Shown: positions 17,122 through 26,418, counted from the stretch's first letter. The stretch: 64,000 nt of DNA from Pseudomonas ekonensis (GCF_019145435.1 NZ_JAHSTS010000002.1:124001-188000); one strand, 5' to 3'. Translations and numbers: made by a program. The notes: generated from the sequence alone by a model not told the origin.

Positions 17122-18468
17122 GTGAGCCACACGCCCCCCAAGGATCTGCCCAAGCCCGCCCCGGTCAGCCTGCGCCAGGCCTGGCGCTTCTGGCTCAAGC
17201 TGGGCTGCATCGGTTTCGGCGGCCCGGCCGGGCAGATCGCGATCATGCACCAGGAACTGGTGGAGCGCCGGCGCTGGATCTCCGAGAAGCGTTTCCTGCA
17301 CGCGCTCAACTATTGCATGCTGCTGCCCGGCCCCGAGGCCCAGCAACTGGCGACGTACATCGGCTGGCTGCTGCACCGCACCTGGGGCGGCGTGGTGGCC
17401 GGGGCGCTGTTCGTGCTGCCGTCGCTGTTCCTCCTGATCGGCTTGTCGTGGGTGTACATCGCCTTCGGCGACGTGCCGGCGGTGGCCGGGGTGTTTTACG
17501 GGATCAAGCCGGCGGTCACCGCCATCGTCCTGCACGCGGCCCACCGCATCGGTTCCAGGGCCCTGAAGAACGCCTGGCTGTGGGCGATCGCCGCAGCTGC
17601 CTTCGTGGCGATCTTCGCCTTCAACGTCCCTTTCCCGCTGATCGTGCTGGGCGCCGCGCTGATCGGCTATGTCGGCGGCCGGTGGGCGCCGCAACGGTTC
17701 ACGGCCGGCGGTCATCGCAGCGGTGAGAAATCCTACGGCCCGGCCCTGATCGATGACGACACCCCGCCGCCCGAGCACGCGCGGTTCAACCCGGCGAAGC
17801 TGTTGCGCCTGGCGCTGGCCGGCGCCGCGCTTTGGTGCTTGCCGATGGCGGTGCTGACCGCGCTGTTCGGTTGGCACGGCACCTTCACGCAGATGGGCTG
17901 GTTCTTCACCAAGGCCGCGCTGCTGACCTTCGGCGGCGCCTACGCGGTGCTGCCCTACGTGTATCAGGGCGCGGTCGGCCATTACGGCTGGCTGACGCCC
18001 GCGCAGATGATCGACGGCCTGGCGCTGGGCGAAACCACGCCGGGGCCGCTGATCATGGTGGTGGCGTTCGTCGGCTTCGTCGGCGGCTATGTGCAGCCGG
18101 CGTTCGGCCCGCAGCACGCGTTCGCCGCCGGGGCGTTGGCCGCCGCGCTGGTGACCTGGTTCACCTTCCTGCCTTCGTTCCTGTTCATCCTGGCGGGCGG
18201 CCCGCTGGTGGAATCGACCCACAACGAACTGAAGTTCACCGCGCCGCTGACGGCGATCACGGCGGCGGTGGTCGGGGTGATCCTCAACCTGGCGTGCTTC
18301 TTCGCCTGGCATGTGTTCTGGCCCCAAGGGCTCGCCGGCCGGCCCGATGTCTTTTCGGTGCTGCTGGCCCTGGCGGCCGCGTGCGCGCTGTTCTTTTTCA
18401 AGCGCGGCGTGATCGAGGTGTTGATCGTTTGCGCCCTAACGGGGCTGGGGGTCTACCTGCTGCGCTGA
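17122..18468 (+). CDS. chrA: Chromate-transporter family protein ChrA
   Basis: 448 residues from GTG 17122, chosen because AGGAG lies at 17111-17115; a frame to 16969 would cross the upstream palindrome. Two CHR domains are visible: FWLKLGCIGFGGPAGQIAIM with LLPGPEAQQLATYIGW near the N-terminus, and FTKAALLTFGGAYAVLPYV with LGETTPGPLIMVV in the second half. About ten membrane segments. It is expected to export chromate (or a similar oxyanion) from the cytoplasm. Following molybdenum genes, a role with another oxyanion is imaginable but not shown. Confidence 0.88.
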   Translation: MSHTPPKDLPKPAPVSLRQAWRFWLKLGCIGFGGPAGQIAIMHQELVERRRWISEKRFLHALNYCMLLPGPEAQQLATYIGWLLHRTWGGVVAGALFVLPSLFLLIGLSWVYIAFGDVPAVAGVFYGIKPAVTAIVLHAAHRIGSRALKNAWLWAIAAAAFVAIFAFNVPFPLIVLGAALIGYVGGRWAPQRFTAGGHRSGEKSYGPALIDDDTPPPEHARFNPAKLLRLALAGAALWCLPMAVLTALFGWHGTFTQMGWFFTKAALLTFGGAYAVLPYVYQGAVGHYGWLTPAQMIDGLALGETTPGPLIMVVAFVGFVGGYVQPAFGPQHAFAAGALAAALVTWFTFLPSFLFILAGGPLVESTHNELKFTAPLTAITAAVVGVILNLACFFAWHVFWPQGLAGRPDVFSVLLALAAACALFFFKRGVIEVLIVCALTGLGVYLLR

Positions 18469-18893
18469 GCCGGCGCCGGCGACAGACGTGCCGGAATCAG
18501 GCGTTTACTTGTGCGCGGATTCCCCCTTACTATCCAGCCACACCGGCCTGGCGGGGCACTCCCGCCGCCGACGTTTTCCGCCAACGGAAACACGCGTCAT
18601 GAGCACGTCACCCCCACAACGACAAACGTTGAACGTCTCTTCTGCATGCGCGCTCCCTCACCGGGGGTGCGCATGAACCGCATCGTCAATCTCCCCATGG
18701 CCCTGAGCCGCTCCAAGCTGCGTCACTCCGCACGCCCGCCGGATATCGCCCTGCCCGTCTGATCGCGTCCGTCCGGACCGCGACAGCCCTCCCCTTGCCA
18801 TCCGATATCCCTGCCGGAACGCCCGGGCCTTGGCCCGTTGCCGCGTCCGGCCCGAACCTGCGCGCCCGTGCGGCGCCACCGTGAGTGATTGAC
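18469..18893. other. 425-bp intergenic region before the GS-like gene
   Basis: No credible gene. It holds a small hairpin TTTCCG/CGGAAA near 18580 and an inverted pair CATGCGC ... GCGCATG at about 18647-18675. A 29-codon frame starting at 18674 has no ribosome-binding site. It probably carries the promoter and leader of the 18894-21621 operon. Confidence 0.5.
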
Positions 18894-20258
18894 ATGAAAT
18901 TCGCAGCCATTGAAGACGCCCGTAGCTTTCTGGAACAGAACCCTGACATCGACATGTTCGAGCTGTTCATCCTCGACGCCAACGGCGTGCCGCGCGGCAA
19001 GCTGCTGCACCGCGAAGAACTGCTCGCCGTGTACGAAAGCGGCCGCCCCCTGCCCAGCACCATCCTCGGCCTGACCGTGCATGGCGAAGACGTGGAAAAC
19101 TCAGGCCTGGTGTGGGACGTCGGCGACATCGACTGCCGCGCCTACCCGCTGCCGGGCAGCCTGGTGCGCCTGCCGTGGCGGCAGATCCCCACCGCCGCCG
19201 TGCAGGTCAGCATGCACCCGCAGCAAGGCATGCCGGCCAGCATCGCCGACCCGCGCCACCTGCTGATCAACGTCATCGAGCGCTTGAAGGCCGAGGGCTA
19301 CCACCCGGTGATGGCGTGCGAGCTGGAGTTCTACCTGCTCGACGCCCGGCGCGACGGCAACGGCCGGCCGCAACCGGCGCTGGACGCCGACGGCGGCCGA
19401 CCGCGGCACACGCAGGTGTACGGCCTGCGTGAGCTGGAGCAGATCGAGCCGTTCCTCGCCGACCTGTACAGCGCCTGCAAACTGCACGGCATTCCGGCCC
19501 GCACGGCGATCTCGGAATACGCGCCGGGCCAGGTGGAAATCACCCTCGAACACGGCGACGCGCTGGAGGCGATGGACCAGGCCGTGCGCTACAAGCGGCT
19601 GGTCAAGGCCGTGGCGCACAAGCACGGCATGCAGGCGACGTTCATGGCCAAGCCGTTCGACCACCTGGCCGGCACCGGCATGCACATGCACGTCAGCCTG
19701 GCCGACGCCGAGGGACGCAACCTGTTCGCCTCGGAGGATCCCGCCGGCACGCCGCTGCTGCGCACGGCCATCGGCGGCATGCTCGCCTCGCTGCTCGATT
19801 CGCTGCTGCTGTTCTGCCCCAACGCCAACTCCTACCGGCGCTTCCAGGCCAACAGCTATGCGCCGCTGGCGCCGACCTGGGGCGTGGACAACCGCACCGT
19901 CAGCCTGCGCGTGCCGGGCGGGCCGGCCCCTACCCGGCATGTCGAACACCGCATCTGCGGCGCCGACGCCAACCCCTATCTGGCGGCCGCGGCGATCCTC
20001 GCCGGCATCCACCGCGGCATCAAGGACAACCTCGACCCGGGCGAACCGGTGCAAGGCAACGGCTATGCCCAGGCCAAGGAACTGCTGCCGACCGACTGGC
20101 TGACGTCGCTCACCGCCCTGGAAAACTCGGCCTGGGCGCGGGATGCGCTGGGGCAGGATTTCCTCGGGGTGTACCTGGCGGTGAAGCGCGCCGAGTACCG
20201 ACAGTTCATGGCGGAGGTGGGTGAGCAGGATTGGCGCTGGTACCTGACCGAGGCCTGA
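18894..20258 (+). CDS. Glutamine synthetase-family protein, gamma-glutamylpolyamine synthetase type
   Basis: 454 residues. It has the GS fold markers CELEFYLLDA, a His-rich GTGMHMHVSL segment (metal/substrate site) and HRICGADANPYLAAA near the C-terminus. The length and the lack of the adenylylation Tyr region fit the PuuA/SpuB/SpuI group, which ligates glutamate to putrescine or other amines, rather than GlnA. It is followed after 79 bp by an FAD oxidase gene, mirroring the puuA-puuB pairing at 28168-32567. Probably acts on a different amine; the substrate is unknown. Confidence 0.85.
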   Translation: MKFAAIEDARSFLEQNPDIDMFELFILDANGVPRGKLLHREELLAVYESGRPLPSTILGLTVHGEDVENSGLVWDVGDIDCRAYPLPGSLVRLPWRQIPTAAVQVSMHPQQGMPASIADPRHLLINVIERLKAEGYHPVMACELEFYLLDARRDGNGRPQPALDADGGRPRHTQVYGLRELEQIEPFLADLYSACKLHGIPARTAISEYAPGQVEITLEHGDALEAMDQAVRYKRLVKAVAHKHGMQATFMAKPFDHLAGTGMHMHVSLADAEGRNLFASEDPAGTPLLRTAIGGMLASLLDSLLLFCPNANSYRRFQANSYAPLAPTWGVDNRTVSLRVPGGPAPTRHVEHRICGADANPYLAAAAILAGIHRGIKDNLDPGEPVQGNGYAQAKELLPTDWLTSLTALENSAWARDALGQDFLGVYLAVKRAEYRQFMAEVGEQDWRWYLTEA

Positions 20259-20337
20259 TCCCCGCTGCCGAATCCCCCTGTGGAAGCCCACGCTCCCACA
20301 GGGCTGCAACCGACTTGAATTCCGTGTGGACACTGAC

Positions 20338-21621
20338 ATGACCGAACGCTGCAACTCCTACTACACCGCCACCCTCGACCGCGACACCGACTACCCCACT
20401 CTGCAAGGGCGGCACAGCGTCGACGTGGTCATCATCGGCGGCGGCTTCACCGGCGTCGCCACCGCCGTGGAACTGGCCGAAAAGGGCCTGAAAGTCGCCA
20501 TCGTCGAAAGCCACAAGATCGGCTGGGGCGCCACCGGGCGCAACGGCGGCCAGGTCACCGGCAGCCTCTCCGGCGACGGCGCGATGCGCAAACAGATGCG
20601 CCGCACCCTGGGCGACGACGTGGACGACTTCATCTGGCACCTGCGCTGGCGCGGGCACGAGATCATCAAGGACCGGGTGGAGAAATACGCCATCGCCTGC
20701 GACCTCAAGCACGGCCACCTGCACGCCGCCTACAAGCCGACCCACCTGGACGGCTTGCGCAGCGACTACGAAGAGGCCGTGCGCCGGGGCATGGGCGACG
20801 ACGTCAGCCTGCTCGACCGCAGCCAGGTGCGCGACCTGCTGCAAAGCGACCTCTACCACGGCGCCATCAAGAACACCCGCAACCTGCACCTGCACCCGCT
20901 CAACCTGTGCATCGGCGAGGCGCGGGCGGCGGAAAGCCTGGGCGCGCTGATTTTCGAGAACAGCGAAGTGCTGGAGATCCTCCACGGCGACAGGCCCGGC
21001 GTCAGGACCGCCCACGGCCAGATCGACGCCAGCCAGGTGCTGCTGGCCGGCGACGTCTACCACAAGCTCGAACCGGGGCAGCTCAAGGGCAAGATCTTCC
21101 CGGCCATGGGCGGCATCGTCACCACCGAGCCATTGGGCGACCTGGCCCGGCAGATCAACCCCGAGGACCTGGCGGTGTACGACTGCCGCTTCGTCCTCGA
21201 CTACTACCGCCTCACCGCCGACGGCCGCCTGCTGTTCGGCGGCGGCGCCAACTACAGCGGCAAGGACTCGCGGGACATCGCCGGCGAACTGCGCCCGTGC
21301 ATCGAACAGACCTTCCCCGCGCTCAAGGGCGTGAGGATCGACTACCAGTGGAGCTGCGCGATGGGCATCGTCATCAACCGCATCCCGCAGCTGGGCAAGC
21401 TCTCGGACAACGTCTGGTATTGCCAGGGCTACTCCGGCCACGGCATCGCGACCACGCACATCATGGGCGAGATCATGGGCCGGGCGATCACCGGGCAGAT
21501 GGCGCAGTTCGACACGTTCGCCGCCTGCTCGCACATTCGCGTGCCGATGGGGGATCTGCTGGGCAATCCGATGCTGGCGGCGGGGATGTGGTACTACCAG
21601 ATGCTGGAAAAACTGCGCTGA
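20338..21621 (+). CDS. FAD-dependent oxidoreductase (gamma-glutamylputrescine oxidase-like)
   Basis: 427 residues from ATG 20338. The N-terminal FAD Rossmann motif is VVIIGGGFTGVATAVELAEK, followed by GWGATGRNGGQVTGSLSG, a DAO-family flavin-binding segment. The C-terminus has CQGYSGHGIATTHIMGE. It has the same length and layout as PuuB at 28168-29451 but is clearly diverged. With the preceding GS-like gene it should oxidise a gamma-glutamylated amine to an aldehyde plus hydrogen peroxide. Confidence 0.86.
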   Translation: MTERCNSYYTATLDRDTDYPTLQGRHSVDVVIIGGGFTGVATAVELAEKGLKVAIVESHKIGWGATGRNGGQVTGSLSGDGAMRKQMRRTLGDDVDDFIWHLRWRGHEIIKDRVEKYAIACDLKHGHLHAAYKPTHLDGLRSDYEEAVRRGMGDDVSLLDRSQVRDLLQSDLYHGAIKNTRNLHLHPLNLCIGEARAAESLGALIFENSEVLEILHGDRPGVRTAHGQIDASQVLLAGDVYHKLEPGQLKGKIFPAMGGIVTTEPLGDLARQINPEDLAVYDCRFVLDYYRLTADGRLLFGGGANYSGKDSRDIAGELRPCIEQTFPALKGVRIDYQWSCAMGIVINRIPQLGKLSDNVWYCQGYSGHGIATTHIMGEIMGRAITGQMAQFDTFAACSHIRVPMGDLLGNPMLAAGMWYYQMLEKLR

Positions 21622-21633
21622 CCCCATAGGCCC

Positions 21634-21710
21634 TATCGCCAGCAGGCTGGCTCCTACAGTGGATGTGCGGCGAACACAAAACCTGCAGGAGCCAGCCTGC
21701 TGGCGATGGG
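21634..21710. repeat. REPIN (CCAGCAGGCTGGCTCC type)
   Basis: ATCGCCAGCAGGCTGGCTCC at 21634 and its inverse GGAGCCAGCCTGCTGGCGAT near 21689-21708 form a near-perfect mirror pair between convergent genes. Confidence 0.85.
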
Positions 21711-21732
21711 GCCCTCCCTGCGCCGCGACACC

Positions 21733-22518
21733 TCAGTCAGGCAACTGCTCCACCGCAATCCCCAACCGCCGGTAATCCTCGATGCTGCCCGACGCCACAT
21801 GCCGCTCGGTGATCAATGTGTGCAGCCGCTCGCACGGCGCCACCACGAACGGCTCCACCGCACCGAGCTTGTCCGCCGTGGTCACGGCGATCACCTGCGC
21901 CGCGCTGTCGAGCAACGCTTGCTTCACCGGCACCTCATCAAAGTGCAGCGAGGTGATCCCCACCTGCGGATGAATCGCGCACACCCCGGTGAACGCCAGG
22001 TCCGCCTTGATCGAAGCGATCAGGCGCAACGCCTCCTGGCCGCCGGCGGACAAGGTCTTCGGGTTGAGCTGCCCGCCCGCCAGAATCACCTTCACCCCTT
22101 TGTATTCGGACAACGCGACCGCCGTCATCGGCGCAGCGGTCACGGCGGTGATGCAGATGTCCGCCGGCAGCGAACGCGCCACCTGCAGGGTGGTCGAGCC
22201 GGAATCGAACATGACGATTTGCCCGTCGCGCACCTTCTGCGCGGCGTATTTGGCCAGCCGGATCTTCACCTCGTCGATCTCGTCCAGGCGGGTGAGGAAA
22301 TCCTTGCCGGTGTCCTTCGGCCGGGGCAGCGCCCCGCCGTGCACCCGCTGCACCAGCCCGGCGCTGTCGAGCTCGGCGAGGTCGCGGCGGATGGTGTCTT
22401 CGGACACCGCAAAGTGCTGGCTCAACTCGGAAGCCATGACCTTGCCGTCACGTTCGAGGATCAAGAGGATTTTCTGGCGGCGCAGGGACGGGAGTTCGGC
22501 GGCGGAATGGTCGTGCAT
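21733..22518 (-). CDS. DeoR-family transcriptional regulator
   Basis: 261 residues. The N-terminal winged helix (LLILERDGKVMASELSQHFA, then VSEDTIRRDLAELDSAGLVQ) is the DeoR signature, and the C-terminal DeoRC sensor domain (MFDSGSTTLQVARSL, GVCAIHPQVGITSLHFDE) usually binds a phosphosugar. No sugar operon is adjacent, so the target is unknown. It is convergent with the FAD oxidase gene. Confidence 0.87.
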   Translation of the reverse strand: MHDHSAAELPSLRRQKILLILERDGKVMASELSQHFAVSEDTIRRDLAELDSAGLVQRVHGGALPRPKDTGKDFLTRLDEIDEVKIRLAKYAAQKVRDGQIVMFDSGSTTLQVARSLPADICITAVTAAPMTAVALSEYKGVKVILAGGQLNPKTLSAGGQEALRLIASIKADLAFTGVCAIHPQVGITSLHFDEVPVKQALLDSAAQVIAVTTADKLGAVEPFVVAPCERLHTLITERHVASGSIEDYRRLGIAVEQLPD

Positions 22519-22693
22519 GGTTTTGCCTGTTTATGCTTGTCGTTGCAGGTTTAGTAAGCGTAAACAAATTATCCGGCAAAAACAAACCGCGTTATCAATC
22601 ACTTCGATCATTGGAATCACGCATTCGAATTTTTTCTTTTGCGCGGCCCTAGGCACAATGGCGCCGTCAAAAAACGCTTAGGATTAGCCCGCC

Positions 22694-22762
22694 ATGAACC
22701 TCAATTTCGCTTTCGCCTGCATGATCGTCGTGTCGTTCGCCATCGCCCTCGGCCACGCGTGA
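22694..22762 (+). CDS. Possible 22-residue hydrophobic peptide
   Basis: ATG 22694 to TGA 22762 encodes a peptide with an almost uninterrupted hydrophobic core (FAFACMIVVSFAIAL), enough for one membrane helix. AGGAT lies 10 bp upstream and the region before it is AT-rich. It ends one base before the convergent LysR gene. Too short for length-based prediction; the hydrophobic composition is the only support. Confidence 0.35.
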   Translation: MNLNFAFACMIVVSFAIALGHA

Positions 22763-22763
22763 T

Positions 22764-23657
22764 TCAGACGGACGCCGCCAGGTGCTCGCGCAACCACTTG
22801 TGCGCCGGGTCGCGGTGCGAGCGCTCGGCCCAGAGCATCGCCATCTCGTAGCCCGGCACCGCCAGCGGCGGCTCGACCGCTTGCAGGGTTGAGCTGTCGC
22901 GGACCAGCCGCGACGGCAGCATCGCCACCAGATCGGTGCTCGCCAGCACCGATTTGAGCACCAGGAAGTGCGGCACCGACAGCACCACGTTCCTCGACAG
23001 CCCCGCCTCTGCCAACGCCTTGTCCGTCACCCCGAAAAAGCCCCCGCCCTCCGGCGACACCAGCACGTGCTCCAACGCGCAGAAACGCTCGCGGGTCAGT
23101 TCGCCCTGCAGACCAGGATGGCCGACGCGGCCGGCCAGCACGTAGCGCTCGGAGAACAGCGCCCGGCGGTGCAGGTCCAGCGGCGCGTCTTCGCTGGTGT
23201 GCAGCGCCAGGTCGATCACGCCCTGCTCCGCCTGCTTGACCAGACGCTGCGGCGACAGGTCCAGCACCGCCAGCCGCGTGCCCGGCGCCTGGGCGCGCAG
23301 GCCGCCCAGCGCCGGCAGCAGCACGGTCGATTCGCCGTAGTCCGACGCCGCGACTTTCCAGGTGTTGTGCGCCTGCGCCGGTTCGAACGGGCTGGCCGGC
23401 GCCACCGCCCTCTCCAACGCCTCCAGCGCCTCGCGCAACGGTTCGCGCAGCTCGTCGGCCCGTGCCGTCGGGCGCATACCCCGTGGCCCCGGCAGCAGCA
23501 ACGGGTCGCCGAAGATCTCGCGCAGTTTGGCCAGGTGCACGCTCACCGAAGGCTGCGACAGGTTCAGCCGCTCGGCGGCGCGGGTGACGTTGTGCTCCGA
23601 CAACAGCACGTCGAGGGTCAGCAGCAGGTTGATATCCAGCCGTCTCAAATTATTCAC
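22764..23657 (-). CDS. LysR-family transcriptional regulator
   Basis: 297 residues (MNNLRRLDINLLLTLDVLLS at the start). The helix-turn-helix is VTRAAERLNLSQPSVSVHLA, followed by a normal LTTR effector domain. It is divergent from the quinone oxidoreductase-like gene at 23744, with an 86-bp gap containing short A/T-rich dyads, so it very likely regulates that gene. Related in layout to NodD/PhcR-like regulators; the inducer is unknown. Confidence 0.86.
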   Translation of the reverse strand: MNNLRRLDINLLLTLDVLLSEHNVTRAAERLNLSQPSVSVHLAKLREIFGDPLLLPGPRGMRPTARADELREPLREALEALERAVAPASPFEPAQAHNTWKVAASDYGESTVLLPALGGLRAQAPGTRLAVLDLSPQRLVKQAEQGVIDLALHTSEDAPLDLHRRALFSERYVLAGRVGHPGLQGELTRERFCALEHVLVSPEGGGFFGVTDKALAEAGLSRNVVLSVPHFLVLKSVLASTDLVAMLPSRLVRDSSTLQAVEPPLAVPGYEMAMLWAERSHRDPAHKWLREHLAASV

Positions 23658-23743
23658 TGCTATACCTGATATGTCAGAGATTCATTTCCACTATACCGGC
23701 TGGATGCCGATCCTGCTTTCACCCAATCAAGGAGCTTTTCCCC

Positions 23744-24520
23744 ATGAATGTGCTGATGGTCTACGCCCACCCCGAACCGCAATCGCTCAACGGCGCCCTC
23801 AAGGACTTCACCGTCCGCCACCTGGAAGCCGCCGGCCACACCGTGCAGGTGTCTGACCTCTACGCGATGAACTGGAAGGCCGCGATCGACGGCGACGACA
23901 GCCCCGGACGCGACCGCAGCGCGCCGTTCGATCCGTCGCGCGACTCCAAGCGCGCCTACCGGGACGGCACCCAAGCGGCCGACATCGCCCGCGAGCAGGA
24001 AAAGCTGCTGTGGGCCGACACCCTGATCCTGCAGTTCCCGCTGTGGTGGTTCTCGATGCCGGCGATCCTCAAGGGCTGGGTCGAACGGGTCTACGCCTGC
24101 GGCTTTGCCTACGGCGTGGGCGAACACTCCGAGAGCCGCTGGGGCGAGCGCTACGGCGAAGGCAACCTGAAAGGCAAGCGGGCGATGCTGGTGGTGACGG
24201 CGGGCGGCTGGGACTCGCACTACGGCCCGCGCGGCATCAACGGGCCAATCGATGACCTGCTGTTCCCGATCCAGCACGGGGTGCTGTACTACCCGGGCTT
24301 CGATGTGCTGCCGCCGTTCGTGGTGTACCGCACCGGGCGGATGGACGAGGCACGGTTTGCCCGCACCTGCGACGAACTGGGCTCACGGCTGGATGAACTG
24401 TGGAGCGCCCGGCCGATTGCGTTCCGGCAGCAGAACGGCGGGGATTACGAGATTCCTTCGTTGACGCTCAAAGAGGAGGTGGCGCCGCAGCTTACGGGGT
24501 TTGCCGCGCACCTGCGCTGA
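23744..24520 (+). CDS. Flavodoxin-fold NAD(P)H:quinone oxidoreductase
   Basis: 258 residues. The N-terminus (MNVLMVYAHPEPQSLNGAL) and the LQFPLWWFSMPAILKGWVER block are the FMN-binding features of the NQO1/MdaB/YwrO group. GPRGINGPIDDLLFPIQHG follows. It is a cytoplasmic two-electron reductase of quinones or similar electrophiles. Its start has AAGGAGC upstream. Divergent from a LysR gene, which suggests induction by a quinone or aromatic compound. Confidence 0.87.
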   Translation: MNVLMVYAHPEPQSLNGALKDFTVRHLEAAGHTVQVSDLYAMNWKAAIDGDDSPGRDRSAPFDPSRDSKRAYRDGTQAADIAREQEKLLWADTLILQFPLWWFSMPAILKGWVERVYACGFAYGVGEHSESRWGERYGEGNLKGKRAMLVVTAGGWDSHYGPRGINGPIDDLLFPIQHGVLYYPGFDVLPPFVVYRTGRMDEARFARTCDELGSRLDELWSARPIAFRQQNGGDYEIPSLTLKEEVAPQLTGFAAHLR

Positions 24521-24533
24521 TCGCTGAAACCGC

Positions 24534-24565
24534 CCTGAGGCTGACTGTTTTCAATCAGCCTCAGG
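24534..24565. terminator. Perfect 11-bp stem-loop after the quinone reductase gene
   Basis: CCTGAGGCTGA / TCAGCCTCAGG with a 10-base loop, starting 13 bp after the stop codon. There is no long T-run, so it may stabilise mRNA ends or terminate weakly. It also covers the end of the minus-strand remnant at 24551-24715. Confidence 0.55.
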
Positions 24566-24715
24566 GGCAAAGAACCTGATCACAGACTCCCTTTCCTGCT
24601 CATTGAGCAATATGATCCGTGCACAGTTCCAGCAGGTGAGCAGCGTGTCGGATTCGGAGAACAGCCTGTCGACCAATTGATTGGCCGACAGCCCGTTGCC
24701 GTCCGGCAAGTCCAG
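24551..24715 (-). pseudogene. Possible gene remnant (C-terminal fragment)
   Basis: An open stretch of 54 codons on the minus strand with protein-like composition (NQLVDRLFSESDTLLTCWNC, then ARIILLNEQERESV) ends at TGA 24551-24553. A stop codon lies just upstream in frame and no ATG is present, so it is read as the 3' end of a lost gene. The GC content is lower than its surroundings. The family is not recognised; a small intact gene using a CTG or TTG start cannot be excluded. Confidence 0.35.
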
Positions 24716-24850
24716 AGTGTTTTATGAAGCAACAAAGGAAACGCCCGTTCCGCAAAACCAGTTCTTATGAACGGGCGCGTCACATTTGCATCGGATCCAT
24801 GAGCCCACGACAGCCTCCTCAACAAGAATTCAAACCCCGTAGAGATCGCT

Positions 24851-25435
24851 ATGCGCCAACCCGTTAGAAACCTGACGATTGAAAACATCGATTCCATTAC
24901 GCAGGCGTTCACTCAAGAACTGGCGACAATCGGCGGGTCGATTGTCGGAAAATCCGGAATCCCCCTCATGCTTGCCTTGAAGCGCGACCGATTGGGCCAT
25001 GGCCCCTATCCAGACGTATCTTTGTTCGAGGCGGCCAACCGGATCATGTCGGATCTGGTGATCCTTCATGGCATCGCAGCCCTGCTCAAGAACAAACATT
25101 TTCCTTTCGACGAGTACATCGTCGAGTTCGGCAACGAGAACAGGAGAGCCTTTGACATTCAAGCCTTTTCCCCCATCGGCAGCCTCGCAGGAGAAGCCTT
25201 TAACGCTGCGCCCTCCTATTTCAACAATAAGAAAAACTCTGCACTCAAAAAACTACAAACCAAGGCAGCCAATGAACACTACAGAATCATCATGTTCAAC
25301 GCAGAGGCCCCAGGAAAGACGATAACGCCGGATGTGGGTGGCGCGTTTCAAATCGCCGTCGATATCGCCACCGGAACGGTAGACATCACACCACCCACCG
25401 CCGGGTTGATGGATCGCGTTACAGAACAATCTTGA
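24851..25435 (+). CDS. Unknown 194-residue protein, lower GC
   Basis: No family is recognised with certainty. The N-terminal half is helical (LTIENIDSITQAFTQELATI), followed by GKSGIPLMLALKRDRLGHGP and a segment FDEYIVEFGNENRRAFDIQA. The last, with its acidic residues on predicted strands, followed by AAPSYFNNKKNSALKKL, is reminiscent of restriction-endonuclease-like folds, but a clear catalytic Lys is not seen. No signal peptide. Codon use is less GC-biased than in the neighbours, suggesting acquisition. It ends 1 bp before the convergent HD gene. Confidence 0.6.
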   Translation: MRQPVRNLTIENIDSITQAFTQELATIGGSIVGKSGIPLMLALKRDRLGHGPYPDVSLFEAANRIMSDLVILHGIAALLKNKHFPFDEYIVEFGNENRRAFDIQAFSPIGSLAGEAFNAAPSYFNNKKNSALKKLQTKAANEHYRIIMFNAEAPGKTITPDVGGAFQIAVDIATGTVDITPPTAGLMDRVTEQS

Positions 25436-25436
25436 A

Positions 25437-25856
25437 CTAGCGCAACCGGCCGATCGCCCGCCGATACTTCTCGATCCGCTCCAGATCCTCCCAACCCGGC
25501 GAGGCGATCCGCGACAGGTCGCTGTTCTCCTCCAGGTCCGCCAGCTTCACCGCCCGCCCGATGGGGTTCAGGGCCACCCGTTCGATGAAGTCCTCATAGG
25601 ATTCGCCCGGCACCTTGGTCACCGATTCGATGGCCGTCAGCACCGCTTCGCTGAACCCTTCCTTGCGCAAATCGTCGAGGCTGACATCGCAGTCCTCGAC
25701 CACATCGTGCAGCACGGCGACGATGCGTTCCTCCAGGCCGCTCATGCGCAACATGACCTTCAGCGGATGCAGAATGTACGGCGCCCCGCCCTTGTCCACC
25801 TGCCCCGCATGGGCCGTGGCGGCGATGGCGATGGCGCGCTCCAGCGTTTGAGTCAT
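25437..25856 (-). CDS. HD-domain protein (SpoT/RelA hydrolase-like)
   Basis: 139 residues from ATG 25856. The HD metal site is visible: AATAHAGQVDKGGAPYILHP, then VAVLHDVVEDCDVSLDDL, as in (p)ppGpp hydrolase domains of SpoT and small Mesh1-like proteins. There is no synthetase or TGS domain. It may hydrolyse ppGpp or another nucleotide in the cytoplasm. It sits 14 bp downstream of the 129-residue gene at 25871-26260, suggesting an operon. Confidence 0.78.
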   Translation of the reverse strand: MTQTLERAIAIAATAHAGQVDKGGAPYILHPLKVMLRMSGLEERIVAVLHDVVEDCDVSLDDLRKEGFSEAVLTAIESVTKVPGESYEDFIERVALNPIGRAVKLADLEENSDLSRIASPGWEDLERIEKYRRAIGRLR

Positions 25857-25870
25857 GGGATGTCCTCGGT

Positions 25871-26260
25871 TCAGACGCCGTACCGGCCGCCGACGTGGAT
25901 GTTGCGTTTGAGCCAACTGCCGATGGCCTTCAACCGCCCCGCCGGTTTTGCCGGCTCGGCATAGCGCTGGAGGATCAACGAAACCAGGGCGGCCTGATCC
26001 GCCATCGGCTGCGCATCGATCAACTCGGCCACCCACGGGCAGCCGGCTTTCTTGAGATGCTCGCGCCACTCGCCGGGCCAGTCGTCCAGTTCATCCAGCG
26101 CCAACCACCGCACCCCGCCCTGCTCCGCATGCCCGCCGCCGATGGATTGCTCGAAACAGAACGGCGTGCCCGGGCGGGACAGGTCGAGGCTGAAAATATA
26201 GACGTCCTGGGTGAGGTGCTGCGTGGTGGGGGCGTTGTTGCGGCTGCCGATAGTGATCAT
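25871..26260 (-). CDS. Hypothetical protein, 129 residues
   Basis: Begins MITIGSRNNAPTTQHLTQDV and contains FSLDLSRPGTPFCFEQSIGG and WPGEWREHLKKAGCPWVAEL. No signal peptide or membrane segment. Codon use is typical of the genome. It is immediately upstream of the HD-domain gene on the same strand and probably in one transcript. The family is not recognised. Confidence 0.6.
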   Translation of the reverse strand: MITIGSRNNAPTTQHLTQDVYIFSLDLSRPGTPFCFEQSIGGGHAEQGGVRWLALDELDDWPGEWREHLKKAGCPWVAELIDAQPMADQAALVSLILQRYAEPAKPAGRLKAIGSWLKRNIHVGGRYGV

Positions 26261-26418
26261 GGGAGGTTCCGTCCTTGGGCGATGCGTTGCAGATGGGGTG
26301 CAGTCTACGGCGCAACAACAGCGGACGAAACTATTGGCGATGCCGAACGGCAGGCAGAAGACGGATGATCCCGAAGATCAAAGCCTGAAAAGTCCCGTAG
26401 GAAATCACCCTATGTGGC

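Noticed and set aside
18674..18762. A 29-codon frame upstream of the GS-like gene as a leader peptide
   Set aside because: No ribosome-binding site, no run of regulatory codons and no attenuator structure.
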